Shown in pieces: positions 10,901-20,400 of a DNA stretch of 64,000 nucleotides. Made by a program: the position numbers and the translations under genes. The DNA comes from Phoronis australis. Its lineage: Eukaryota; Phoronida; Phoronidae. The notes under the pieces were generated by a model that was given only the letters and a program-made list of their open reading frames with translations, was not told the origin of the DNA and ran no database searches. The DNA lies in assembly GCA_002633005.1 (NCBI GenBank), contig NMRA01000375.1, positions 39,106 to 103,105 on the forward strand, written 5' to 3'. Position 1 is the stretch's first letter. Every line of letters begins with the position of its first letter.

Positions 10901-12226
10901 CACGTGATCACACTAGCGTTATTCGCATTACTCTACGAAACGCGCCTCAGTTGTTGTTATGTTGCCGTCATTTCGTGGTATCATTGTAGGGACGACTGCC
11001 GCGATATGGAAAAATGGCTTCGAAAAACTGCTACATTAAATCTTTGTAGATTTCTGAAAATGTTATGATAATTCCTAAATATTATTTTTAAGAAAGGTAA
11101 AACGTTTCATGCATTTACCAACATAGTTGGACATTGATTTGACATAGTTATACTTCTTTGTTGTTCAGAAGTAGCCTATACGGTTGTGCACTCACCTGGC
11201 AGATCGTCTTCTCCTGGTTTCATTTCCGGACATACTGATTGGCTTGCCCCTGAAATGACCAGTGACTTAATTACGCGTTCACATCTTTCATAAAATCCTG
11301 TAAGTGGATCATTAAACTACCACTAACCACAACCAAATAAAACCCCACACCACCAAGCTTCGCCACACAAAACCAGACGTATTATTGCCCTCTAACCCCA
11401 TATCACCACACAGTTTATCACAACACATCACCATACACCATATCACCACACTATGTAACCACACAGAACTTGTGACACCATATATCACTCCACATCACAT
11501 CATCACACCATATAACATCATATATTGCCACACGCCATAATATCACTACGCACAATATAAAACCATATATCACCACACACTACATCATCAAACATAATAT
11601 AACACCATATCACAACAAGCCATATCACCATGACATGAAATAAACGCACCACCACCACGTATCATATTACCTCCCGTCATATCACTACCATACATGTATA
11701 CACAACATATCACCAAACACCACAATACATCACCAAGCACCACAACACCAAACAACATATCAACAAACACCATATCATCATACAACATAACTGAAAAACT
11801 TTAGAACTAGAACAGCTCAAAGTCGTGTACAAAGTCGCACACGAAGTCTCTTGCGAAGTCGCGTACCAAGTCGCGTACAAAGTCGTATACGGAGTGTGTA
11901 GAGAGGGCTTTGTCCACCATCTCACCGTGATCACACATCACCTCGTGATATACAATGCAAGCTGCTATCTTCTTTCAGGACAGCACGTACATGTAGTACA
12001 AAGCCACACCATTTACTACCAACACATGTACAGTTGCATTCGAAAAGTATTTCAAACCGTTTCCAGAGATATCGCCGGTTAGAGTATCATATCGAAGCAC
12101 TTATTAACATAAGGACTCCACTTTTGCTGCAGCAATAAACAGTCGTGGAAAGGAGCTATACTTACGGCAGTAGACTTGTGTCAGATAGACGATGCCGGTA
12201 AGAAGTTTGAGGACCAAGCTGTTCAT
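1882..12226 (-). CDS. Collagen IX alpha-1-like gene, 5' seven coding exons (partial)
   Basis: Seven minus-strand exons join in one open frame of 780 nt (260 codons): 12166-12226, 11196-11249, 10106-10238, 9175-9397, 7115-7285, 6612-6683 and 1882-1947. Phases agree at all six junctions, and all introns are GT-AG. The product has a signal peptide (residues 1-20), then a TSPN/laminin-G-like domain (about 27-238) with cysteines 27, 181, 224 and 234, then the first Gly-X-Y triplets (252-260). From family knowledge, the order CPxxxxGxDDLP, VDC-like IDCN, LQWM.IHCD and ETC.E matches the NC4 domain of collagen alpha-1(IX). Related FACIT collagens (types XXI, XXII, XIX) share the domain and remain possible. 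The protein should be secreted into extracellular matrix. The gene continues beyond the left edge, so the triple-helical part is missing. Introns of about 0.4 to 4.7 kb are full of repeats. Confidence 0.87.
2540..2835 (+). repeat. Miniature element family A, copy 1
   Basis: A roughly 300-bp unit recurs at 3935-4230, 13885-14300 and 22975-23255. Shared blocks include the opening near AAAATTGGTCTCAACT, GAGAAGTG-GATTTA, a GTGACAAGT-CAA block, TCAGAGCCT, CCAGAAATCA and a GAGACCAATTT close. Opposed GGTCTCAA and TTGAGACC near the ends suggest terminal inverted repeats. This copy is diverged. Confidence 0.6.
3017..3241 (+). repeat. 39-bp minisatellite
   Basis: Five 39-bp copies and one shortened 30-bp first copy of a unit starting TAGACTGTTATACACGACAT and ending TACCTGTTATTC. 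Each full unit contains the palindromic core ACATGTACATGT. Copies differ by one to three bases. It lies in the long collagen intron 6. Confidence 0.93.
3935..4230 (+). repeat. Miniature element family A, copy 2
   Basis: This is the best-preserved intronic copy of family A. It runs from AAAATTGGTCTCAACT near one end to CTTGAGACCAATTCC and GGCGGGTTTAAAG near the other. The inverted GGTCTCAA/TTGAGACC pair and internal CAGAGCCTGG and CCAGAAATCA blocks are present. Confidence 0.65.
4680..4925 (+). repeat. CACGTG/ATCTCGC repeat family, diverged copy
   Basis: It contains AATCACGTGCTGCACTG and ATGCATGGCAGTATCTCAG. These correspond to the block AATACATGGCGATATCTCGC shared with copies near 6118, 9488, 10520 and 16872. 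This copy is weakly conserved. Confidence 0.5.
4994..5712 (+). mobile_element. Dispersed non-coding element, copy 1 (TTTATCCCATACGC family)
   Basis: About 720 bp shared with 8479-8974. Both begin TTTATCCCATACGC. Both contain CTCTGACATGGAAAGTTCAA and AAAGGTAGGTCAATGTCGA, and both end in a hairpin whose arms are ACAAAACGT...GGGAT and ATCCC...ACGTTTTGT. This copy has about 200 extra bases (5273-5480) missing from the other. No coding frame is present, so a non-autonomous DNA element is likely. Confidence 0.75.
5788..5970 (+). mobile_element. Miniature inverted-repeat element, CCGGTTGCATGAA family
   Basis: The ends are CCGGTTGCATGAAGCAGTCC and GGGATCTTTTCATGCAAGGC, an imperfect terminal inverted repeat. 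A second copy lies at 62366-62544. No coding capacity. Confidence 0.75.
5971..6122 (+). mobile_element. Miniature element with TTGGAAC-GGCCC end
   Basis: It contains opposed TTAAGTCAAACTTAAG-type blocks and ends CAGTTTACTTGGAACGAGCCC. A related unit at 62227-62362 ends CAGTTTCTTGGAACAGGCCC and also abuts a CCGGTTGCATG element. Confidence 0.55.
6123..6350 (+). repeat. CACGTG/ATCTCGC repeat family, copy
   Basis: The block GTCACGTGCTTCGCTTG is followed by AATACATGGCGATATCTTGC. This is nearly the same as GATCACGTGCTTCTCTTG with AATACATGGAGATATCTCGC at 9556-9600. The function is unknown; the repeat is rich in TCGCGA-like palindromes. Confidence 0.65.
6612..6683 (-). CDS. Collagen gene exon 6: end of TSPN domain
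   Basis: This 72-nt exon was found by searching between exons 5 and 7. It has a TTCACAG acceptor and a GTACGT donor. It encodes FDLQWMVIHCDS and then RETCEELP. LQWM-x-IHCD and ETC-x-E match the C-terminal edge of the collagen IX NC4 domain and supply cysteines 224 and 234. Confidence 0.87.
7115..7285 (-). CDS. Collagen gene exon 5: TSPN domain with IDCN motif
   Basis: The exon runs 171 nt (57 codons) from a TTGCAG acceptor. It encodes DKEWHKLYFSV, the IDCN cysteine (residue 181), the LPLSPRG loop and IDSNGRLLMG. These are diagnostic of TSPN domains (W-H-K, V-D-C, PRG, G-x-x-x-x-G). The donor GGT/GTAACG is weaker than the others but is the only one that keeps phase 0 into exon 6. Confidence 0.87.
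8479..8974 (+). mobile_element. Dispersed non-coding element, copy 2 (TTTATCCCATACGC family)
   Basis: This is the shorter copy of the element at 4994-5712, with the same order of blocks and the same terminal hairpin (arms near 8855-8880 and 8935-8970). It lies in intron 4 of the collagen gene. Confidence 0.75.
9175..9397 (-). CDS. Collagen gene exon 4: TSPN domain core
   Basis: This 223-nt exon has a TTTAG acceptor and an AAG/GTAAGG donor. It starts ELFPHGLPNEFSF and contains TWNLVRVVD, FGIRLNG and SVEFY. These correspond to the family pattern P-GLP-x-EFSF, W-x-(L/I)-x-x-(V/I)-x-D, G-(V/I)-x-(L/I)-N-G. It ends in phase 0. Confidence 0.88.
9488..9680 (+). repeat. CACGTG/ATCTCGC repeat family, copy
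   Basis: It contains AATCTCGCGAAAGAAGCTAG, GTGATCACGTGCTTCTCTTG and AATACATGGAGATATCTCGC, then TCTTGCGAAGTCTTGCGTGA. The reading frames over it are repeat artefacts. It lies in intron 3 of the collagen gene. Confidence 0.65.
10106..10238 (-). CDS. Collagen gene exon 3: TSPN domain
   Basis: The acceptor is TTGCAG and the donor GTAAGT; the length is 133 nt. It encodes AFDFISTYGLDSGKQMKG and continues through FQVAYKVSK to ATK. The FDxIS and QVAYK elements are the first beta strands of the TSPN sandwich in this family. Confidence 0.85.
10520..10960 (+). repeat. CACGTG/ATCTCGC repeat family, two or more partial copies
   Basis: ATGCATGGCGATATCTCGTG occurs on the plus strand at about 10550. GCGAGATATCAACATGCACA and CGAAACACGTGATCACACTA are the reverse orientation at 10870-10920. 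Several TCGCGA and CTCGCG motifs lie between. This looks like a head-to-head pair of family members in intron 2 of the collagen gene. Confidence 0.55.
11196..11249 (-). CDS. Collagen gene exon 2: start of TSPN domain
   Basis: The exon lies between a TTTCAG acceptor and a GTGAG donor. It encodes RASQSVCPEMKPGEDDLP. The Cys followed by Pro and the GEDDLP run match the opening of the collagen IX NC4 domain. It is 54 nt and enters and leaves in phase 1. Confidence 0.82.
11330..11790 (+). repeat. Degenerate AC-rich minisatellite
   Basis: About 460 bp are built from variants of CACCATATCACCACA, with CATATCACCA cores repeated more than a dozen times at irregular spacing. Composition is strongly strand-asymmetric (A and C rich). 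The frames read across it are low-complexity artefacts. It lies in intron 1 of the collagen gene. Confidence 0.85.
11819..11892 (+). repeat. 12-bp tandem repeat
   Basis: About six copies of AAAGTCGCGTAC with variants such as GAAGTCGCGTAC and AAAGTCGTATAC. The 12-nt period is a multiple of three, so it is open in several frames without being coding. Confidence 0.85.
12166..12226 (-). CDS. Collagen gene exon 1: start codon and signal peptide
   Basis: The ATG at 12226 opens MNSLVLKLLTGIVYLTQVYC, a short N-region, hydrophobic core and small/Cys end typical of a secretory signal. The exon ends in phase 1 at a GTAAG donor (12161-12165). This start was chosen because it is the only ATG giving a signal peptide directly before the conserved domain. 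A pyrimidine-rich stretch ending in CAG lies just upstream, so a separate 5' noncoding exon is possible. Confidence 0.8.
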
Positions 12227-12324
12227 CTCTGAACTCCTGGAATAGTACACAGAGGGTGACTACTGTTGACGACAGTGAATCAAATGAAGCGCGAGGCAAT
12301 CACTAAGAAAAGTCTTGTGTTTTA

Positions 12325-12477
12325 CAGGGGCGGATCCAGGATTTTGAGTTAGAAGGGACAGGGCAGAGTATTAGCCAGGATTTTGCCTGTCAGACATTTG
12401 CACCTCCATACTGCCAAATGGAATCTGGGAGAATTTTAGTGGGGCATGGCCACCTTGCCCCCCCTTAAATCCACCAC
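12325..12477 (+). mobile_element. CAGKGGCGGATCYAGG miniature element, copy 1
   Basis: It starts CAGGGGCGGATCCAGG and ends TTAAATCCACCAC. The interior (AGTATTAGCCAGGATTTTGC, then CTGCCAAATGGAATCTGGGA) matches the reverse complement of 33848-34010 along its length. The ends resemble hAT-type terminal repeats, but no clear target duplication is visible. Confidence 0.8.
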
Positions 12478-13884
12478 AAATCTTGTTTGTTATGACATCG
12501 AGTGGGTTTTATGAATATACACCCAGATAGGTGTCATACTTACTTGTACATGAGAAATCTCTACCCACAATACGCACTACAAGAAATTATATTTAGGTTA
12601 ACGTATGGGAAAGGGAAATTAGCATGGAAGCGCCATGATCGAACAACATGTAAAAAATCACGAAAAGCAAATGCCGATCTAAATTTGAAGGAAGCGATGC
12701 AATGTCCTATAATTACAGAAATAGTCGTTCTTATTCGTGCTGACCTTTGTGTTACTGTAAGTCTCTAAGTGTGGAGCGCTGCCAAGAAAACTGTGGCATC
12801 TCCACTTGATCGCATAGGGAAATTACTAAACAGGATAGGCCTGCTTGTTGCCATTTTTGTAACGATAGCACTCCACTACCCAGAGATTAATCTATAATAA
12901 GCCACTTTTCATTTAAATACAAAAATAAACGAGTTTGCAGCATTTTGCATACGAGATTGCAATGATTTCCAGCTTCCGTGACAATACCACTGTTTATCTG
13001 TAGAACTGCTTTGCCTCGTTTACTTGGAAAAAGTATTTGCTCTGCTGTTGTCGGATTTAGATAGTACATTTCAAACTATTTTGTAAGCAACAGACGAAGC
13101 ACAGTGGTCCGTTATATTGTCGCGCCTCCATACTGATTTTTATTTGACGATGTATAGCCGTACAGCAGCGTTCGCTGTCTTGTTGCTTCCACGTCACTTT
13201 ACCATGGCTAACTGTTGTAATAGGCGGGACTTTTTATAGGCGCTTTCTGGAGTAATAAGATCACAAAACGACCTCCGCTTGCTCCCGACTCAGATTCGAT
13301 GGACAGAAATTCAATTACTACATAGCGGTTCATTAATTTAAAAACAGAGGAATAAAACCCGCTGCCAGACCATCTCAGTGTTTGATTAGGCTAATTTGTG
13401 TTAGGTTTTCTTCCGCTTTATCAGTCACAGCAATTCTTCCGCTTCATCGCAGCCACTGAATTCCCATCCCCAGTTTTTTCTTTGTGGTGGGAAATCAAAG
13501 GAACATGATGACCTTCAAATATGAATTTTTCAAGAGGTTTGTCTTGTAGCATGAGCTATTAGTATACCCCCACAGCACAGCAGTGTTTTAAAAAACGCTG
13601 TTTATTCCATTAGGTCGAACCTCCCGCCGGCATTACATGGGATCTGTAGGTGGCGCTGAACGCCAGTCCACCAAGACCTGATCGCCGTCTGGCAAGATAT
13701 TGAATTTCAATATGGGACGCTGTTTCGAAAATCAGACATTAAAGTTTCACTAAATTTACAAACAACATGACACCAACGACAACAGGAGTAGTATGACAAC
13801 AATAATCGAAATGGTAACTATAGTTACTAATCTGTGATTAATGTTAAAGCGGCAATTAGCTCACGTACCGTCAAAGAATCGAAA

Positions 13885-14300
13885 TTTTGATTTAAACCAC
13901 TTTCCGCAGCAAAATCGGTCTCAACTTGTTTCTTACTCAGATGAGAAGTGGATTTAGATCTTGCAAAGAACTGCTAGTTCGTTATTCTTCGAGACCACGT
14001 ACGGAGAATAAAAGAAACGTCTTGACAAGTCAACCTGTAGAGCCTGATATCAAGCAAACTATCAGTTGTAGAGCCTGATATCAAGTGAACTGTCAGCTGT
14101 AGAGCCTGATATCAAGCGAACTGTCAGCTGTAGAGCCTGATATCAAGCGAACTGTCAGCTGTAGAGCCTGATATCAAGCGAACTGTCAGCTCTTTCCAAG
14201 CTCATAAATCACACACATTTTTACTAAAGAACGATTTGAGACCAATTTCGTAACAGTAAGTGTTTTTTGTGACAGATGCGGGTTTATACCCACTTCGACA
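13885..14300 (+). repeat. Miniature element family A, copy 3, with internal tandem expansion
   Basis: It has the same block order as copies 1 and 2: AAAATCGGTCTCAACT, GAGAAGTGGATTTAGA, CTTGACAAGTCAACC, then GAGACCAATTTCGTAACAG and GCGGGTTTATACCC. The AGAGCCTG segment inside has expanded into the 31-bp minisatellite described separately. Confidence 0.7.
14036..14190 (+). repeat. 31-bp minisatellite
   Basis: Five exact-length copies of a 31-bp unit running TGTAGAGCCTGATATCAAGC then GAACTGTCAGC. The first two copies differ slightly and the last three are nearly identical. The unit is a segment of family A (compare CAGAGCCTGG...CTGTGAG at 4066), so the array arose inside an element copy. Confidence 0.93.
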
Positions 14301-16871
14301 TTTTACGTTCATAAATCTCTCCAAATGTAAAACTTTGAAACATTTTCCAACATAGTACATTTCCATGGAAACACGCCGAGGCAACATCCGGGACCTCCCA
14401 CTACGTTAAATTTCGATGAATCTATGCAAAGACAATCTTACATGTTAGAGCCATGTGGATGATGCGCAATACGCGTACGGATACTTACATGTACGATACG
14501 CGTCAATCGATGCATTTATCGTTTTGTTTTTTTAAGTGTTGTAGACATTTTGTGATAACTCAGTGAGTACGATGATTATTTATATTAACATGGTTGAACA
14601 GATTTAAGTTGACATTCAAGAACTATCGCATATGTGCGTAGTTAGGCTTATACGCCAATACCGGAAATGAAGCGTTTGTATACAGGCACATGCGCCTAAG
14701 TCACTTATAGGCGCAGTTAAATTACCTTTGTATCGGCGCATGCCTTCGTGTGTATACATGTACTCGCGAAGACTTGGACAAAAGCGCAAAATCTTGCCCC
14801 TGCGCAAAATTTTTAGGTGACTTGATTTGACAGCACAATTGCCATTATGTTAGGCTTACTTGCGAAGTGCAGTGACAAAGTGTTGCAAAATCGATTTTAA
14901 CGTTTTCATATTTGTAAAGCGTGATCAAAACCAGTACTTTGCTAACAAGAAAGTTTTAGAATGAAATCAAAGAAAATTTCAATTAACTTTTCCAGTAAAA
15001 ATAGAAAATGCATACATTTCTCAACTGAAAAACAAAGTAAGCATTTAAAGTTAGGCTGCAAACTAAATAAGTGAACATGCAATACGTTCAGGCGTATCAT
15101 GAGAGCCAATACGTCATTCCCAAGATTCTTCACTTGCATTCCAAGTCACATGTATTTCGAAATATTTAAAGGCGCATTATCGGGGAGAAAAGTAGTAGAA
15201 CCTGGAACCCTCGCGGTCGCAGCCTTACGTTTAGCTAAACTGCTAAAATACCACTTGATAAATGGGTATTTTACTCGTGTTTAACTTGATTTCTTCGAAT
15301 GTCTGGTAGACATCGTTGTGAACCGGCGATTAGAAGTAAAATCACAATACAACTCATTTTGTTGTTTTATAGCTCTGGTCAAAACTAATAAATTCAAAAA
15401 TTCAATCCATTCAACAATAGTCCCAAAATGTGTTTTCCGACAGTAAAGGTGATAACGTCTCTTTAAAAAATTTGATCACTCGAAATTGGGGCCGAATATC
15501 AGCCTCATTCCCATCTCAAAATATTTAAAAATTACGAGAAATTCCCCTCATCAAGTCAAAAATCCCTCCCCCTGAACAACCAAAAAATCCCCTCATGCTT
15601 CTAACCTCAGACAACGTCAAAATATCGCGTATTCAGGCCACCAGACACCAGAAACGTCACAAACTAGTTTTCTTGTAAAACAAGTGACACATACAGGAGT
15701 GCTAAAACCAGATAGGGTAGGCAAGAGTTTTTCCATTAAAATTTCAAACCCTTTACTAAAGGAACTATGATTGTGAACATACTTAAATATGTGTCTGGAC
15801 CCCTCCAGCAGCGCACTGGCAACACAGAGTGCATGAAGTCTTACGCAAGAAATGGAACAAACGCGACCATGGTCCCCAAGTTTAGGCAGAAAACCAACGC
15901 CTGTAGAGTAACGTCATAATGGTGGCCACGCTCTTTATTCTATAGCAGCTCTTTCACTTTTTTCGTTTAAACAAGAGTTTAACGGGTCTAAACGCTAGCA
16001 CTAATACAGAGAAAAAATATCAATGATGCAGTTTCCACATGCGGTTTATGCGGAAATACAAACAGACTTTGCTTTGAATCGAATATAAACAATAGCTTTT
16101 ACGGCAACGGAAACTTTACAACCTCATCGTTAGGTTTCATCAGTTTAATGAAATGGGAGAGTAAGAATAAAACAACACTAGTCAGAAATTTTCTTTATCA
16201 GACATAGCAAAGAAACACGCACGTTGGTAAAGTTACTTTTTCTGGACTTGTTGTGATTTCGGTCGTGAAAACGTTTCAATAAATACCTGCAAAAGCATAA
16301 ACAGGTGTTATGCAGGTTCGCTAGCCATATCATAGTTTAATGTTTAGTTTGCAACCTAAAACAAGATGCCGTCGTGTTGTACTACTACAGACTGGCGGTG
16401 GGTCACAACGATATTTCACTTATATAGGGAAGGTATATGGAACGTGCCGCTCAGGGGAGGGGGTGATTTTTTCACTGCCTGGGTTCCCACTAAAAGGTTC
16501 CCTAAAACGGCAAAACTACAAAAAGCCGTTAGAATAATACAGCCCGACGATTTTTTGTTCAATTTTAATTCAATAAATAAGATTTATGTAGGTTCTAAAA
16601 GCCTCTTGCAAAAGGGTTGAGTTGGGAAAAAAACGTACAAAAGGGCTACTTTTCCATAGAAGTTCACAACAAATATGGGTCCCTTTTAAACAAGTTTATT
16701 AGCTCAAAATGTTGGTACCCTAATTTCCCAGAGGCAGGCACCCCGTCAAAAACATAATTGACTCCTCGAGTAAATTCTAGTTAATATACAAATAGAGAAT
16801 AAAGTCGCATATGCAATCACGGGTCTACAGAGGGCGCCAGAGGTTCCGGGCTCTTTCTGCAACATCAGGCG
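14301..16871. other. Intergenic, no gene recognised
   Basis: About 2.6 kb of AT-rich sequence. Short frames of 61 to 84 codons on both strands show no recognisable motif, no paired splice sites and no similarity to other parts of the window. Confidence 0.6.
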
Positions 16872-17015
16872 TGCGTTCAGTAGACAGTAGGACCTACGCT
16901 AGGACCTAGCTAAAACCTAGTCTAAGTCACGTGTTCTCATTTAAAATGCACGGCAATATCTCACGTAATCTCGCGAAGTCTTGCTTTTTAGCGAGGTCCT
17001 AGCGTAACTGAACGG
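16872..17015 (+). mobile_element. Miniature inverted-repeat element related to CACGTG/ATCTCGC family
   Basis: Ends are CGTTCAGTAGACAG with GACCTACGCTAGGACCT on the left, and AGGTCCTAGCGTAACTGAAC on the right: an imperfect terminal inverted repeat. The centre has GTCACGTGTTCTCATTT and GCACGGCAATATCTCACG, linking it to the copies in the collagen introns. Confidence 0.7.
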
Positions 17016-17097
17016 GAGGCAGTTTCATATTGCAGTAATGCATTTCCGCCTAGTAGGACAAAAAAGCATAGTTAGCTCTGTTATGTGGAATTTGTTT

Positions 17098-17215
17098 TAT
17101 TTTTTACTCATCGATTGACAAATCAAGGCTTTCCACCCTCGCATACGTGCCTTTGTGCAGCTTTTCAAAAAACAATGAGAGTTTCGGTGAAAATGATGTG
17201 GGCTGACGTTTTCTT
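17098..17215 (+). repeat. TTTTTACTCATCG repeat, copy 1
   Basis: It shares TTTTTACTCATCGATTGACA, AAATCAAGGC, CATACGTGCCTTT and the GAAAATGATGTGGG region with 25937-26052, which has the same blocks in order. Confidence 0.6.
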
Positions 17216-17217
17216 AC

Positions 17218-17402
17218 CGACTTCGCCGTTAATTGTCTCGGACCCGCGTCTGCGTGCCTGATCACAAGCAACAACTACAAGACTCTTCGCGAAATAAAAA
17301 GCAACGTGGATTTTTGTCCCACCTCCCTTAAGGAAATGCTTCCAACCTGTTACTGCACAGCGCGCATAGAACTCAGTTTGTAAGGCCTCGTGCAGTTTTC
17401 AA
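17218..17402 (-). CDS. Unrecognised open frame ending at a GTAAGA donor (possible exon)
   Basis: Minus-strand frame open from about 17402, without an ATG, through FYARCAVTGWKHFLK and VACDQARRRGSETINGEV to a TCG/GTAAGA donor. It is more GC-rich than its surroundings. No acceptor could be assigned and no family is recognised. The adjacent repeat at 17098-17215 makes a chance frame possible. Confidence 0.2.
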
Positions 17403-20400
17403 AGCTATAGACCTCAGACGCGGTTCACACTAGGTGGCGATTTTGTCTCACTTCCAGCGATCACTATTAGTCTGAAAGGAGGGCACACACAACAGTGAAC
17501 ATTTTTACAACGCTGACAACACTGGGAGTCTATCGACAAATTTAAGACCTTAACTTTTATTTTGTAGGCGAATTAGTCCTTCTTTCGTTAAAAAAACAAT
17601 TGAGCTGAGATAGTCGATCACATCCTACAACAAAATTAACCTCCATTCTTCCTTATTAGATGTAAGAACTGTAGCACAACTTACCATTTTTACTATGGTG
17701 CCAAGAGGGTTTCCCTAGCACAGCAAATCCTACCTATTTCTGGTGTTAATTCTAAAACAGAGTCTAGTTTTGTTTTGTTGTTTTTTCTTGACACAAGCCT
17801 GTAATTCGTACCTCGATAGGAAACATTGTGACGAATGAAAACAGCCTTTGGCTGTTATCACGTATATATCAAACGACAGAACGCAAATTGATAATGGAAA
17901 GCACTAACGTATATCATTTATCGCATAAATCACTAAAAAGATCAAGGATTTTAAGACTTGTTTCAGCGAATGGTCCCTATGATCAATGTTATTTTATGGC
18001 ATCTGAAATTAGATCGGAAAACTTTCGTCCAGACATTTGACCTGTAATGTAGAATTGGACCTACGCTATTGTGCTTCGTGTTAGTTTGGGGAAAGTAATT
18101 TGATTTAAAACTGTGATTTGATTCATTTACCCAACTATTAAAGTCAGATAGAAGTCTTTTATCCATTGTGGTCGCCATTTATCCTAATGCTAGCCAGATG
18201 GTGACTGTACAACACTATTTTGCGATTCGGTTTGTAAATGGCCCTCAGGTGTAACGACCTAAGTCGTCGACGCACTCGTCGGCCGTGACCCTGGCTTATT
18301 CTCATTCACTGGAAACTGACATCTTTACGGATAGCGCGTGAACTTTGAGCAATAAGTTGGGAGTAGTCACTACTATGTAAAAATTCCTGATGTTCAAAGA
18401 CGATATTTCATAGGAAATTATGACGCTGGTGTGTTGAAAATCCGTATGCAGTTAAGTTTGCAAGTTGTACTTACCTAGGTTGCCAGTGAGAAAGCAAACT
18501 AGATGTGACGAAAACAAAAAGGCACGAATTGTTGTACTCGGAACACATCGGGTGTTTTCCTTGCCTCGGATAACTTGGCGTTGCGAAAATACCGGAGGTA
18601 TGTGTTCCCATTGGTGTTTCCACAAATCTTTGCACGAGGACGTTCGCGACAACTTTTCGAAGTTTCGAAAAATTCATTACGGAGACGAGTCGCTAATTAG
18701 CGAAGGGCAACGTTTCAGTGGACAAAAACTAGTGCCAACGTACTTGATCACCAAAAATGTAGAAGGGATAAAATTCCCAGAAAAAAATCTGCGACAGAGA
18801 TTCAGATATTGTTGATGATACCTGATAGAAAAAAAAACGATGGCTAAAGTGTCCAATAGATAGATACTTCAAATGATGAGCCCTCACTTGAAATTGGGTC
18901 AAGGGCCGGAAAACCCACAGAACGTGTCCATGCCCCAGTGTGAACAAATACCCTTACAATAACACGAAGATGATAAAATATACTTTCGTAACGAGCCCTT
19001 CAATCAAACAGGAATTGTTTAAAATTTGACTACGTACTTTACGAACTATCTTCAGTCCATTTTGTTCCAAATGACGGAAGAAATAACAAAATGTTCAGTA
19101 CAAGATTTAACGGAATTTTTATCGTTTTTGACGGCCGTAGAAAGCATTTTTGATGTTAGGTGGGATAGACTTCTTGAAGTCATTAGCCATAAAACAACAA
19201 AATCCGCTTTGTTTTTGTGATTCCATTACAAATCACAAATTCTCGCCGTTGTCCCACTGCCAGACATTCGCTGAAATCAAAGAACGTCTTTACGATACAA
19301 AGATGCAATACTCTGGGTGGGATTTGGTTCAGCTGCATAGTGTTAGGTTGCGACTACGGACATTTCAGGTTCAATACTACGCAAAAGCCACACTTCGAGT
19401 GGCTGATTTTGACCTTAACTCTGATCTGGGTAAATGAAAGCCCTTGTTTGCACCTGAAAATGACATGAAAGACAAAAAGCACACACGATGGGGTTTCTCA
19501 AAGATGAAGAAATTCAACAAAGCCATACCTTTTTACCTTGCCGTAAAAATTGACATTGCAAAAATGACCCAAAAATAGCGATTTTGGCTCCTTTGTACCT
19601 AAAATCACAAATTCACGACTGCTGCGGTGCAAGAGAGTAGATAAGAAACCGAATGCTCTTTCAATCTAGATTCCAGAAATTTAGATTAAAATATGTTACT
19701 ACCAACCAGATTTTTTGACAATTTTCGTTTTTCTGAAGGGTTACTGGATTCGTACCAAAAATTCAACACTCAACAAGGATCTGTTCTGAAAATGGCGGAA
19801 CTTCTGTATCCGGGCAGACAAGAGCAGAGGCCAATCGAAACAATTTCAAGGAACTGCCTTTCCTGGCAATCACTCCCCATTTACTCCCCAAAATTGCCGT
19901 CAAACCTGGCCCACCCCATTTTCTTCATGACTGGGGGACCTACAAAGGCTTGAACCGTGGCCTCAGACCTACCGCGCAGCGTTTCAAACTATGACGATAA
20001 TGTCTCAACAGCGGATTTCGTGATGCGCTTCTGTAACAAACATTTAACCCGCAAGATGCGTTGTGGTTTTGTTCAATTAATGGTAGGAAATCAGCAGTTT
20101 TCAACAGGACACACAGTTGTCGTTGAATTTATTAGAGTCTTGGAAAACACTCTCTAGCATTACCATTACTTCCAGTCATGCACGAAATCCAATTATCTAT
20201 TACAATAATTTTAGGTACACTGAGCGCTGTTCAGGTAACGTGATTATTACCTTGGGACATCCCGTTTCACCATTGGCGAGTAACTAATATTTGATTTAAG
20301 TTTACAATCTTCGCAAAAATCGGTTCTTGAAATAAAGGTAAATTAAAACTTCTCGTTTTTAAGGTTATACAGCGGCCAGTGTGATTTTTGGCTTAATTCT

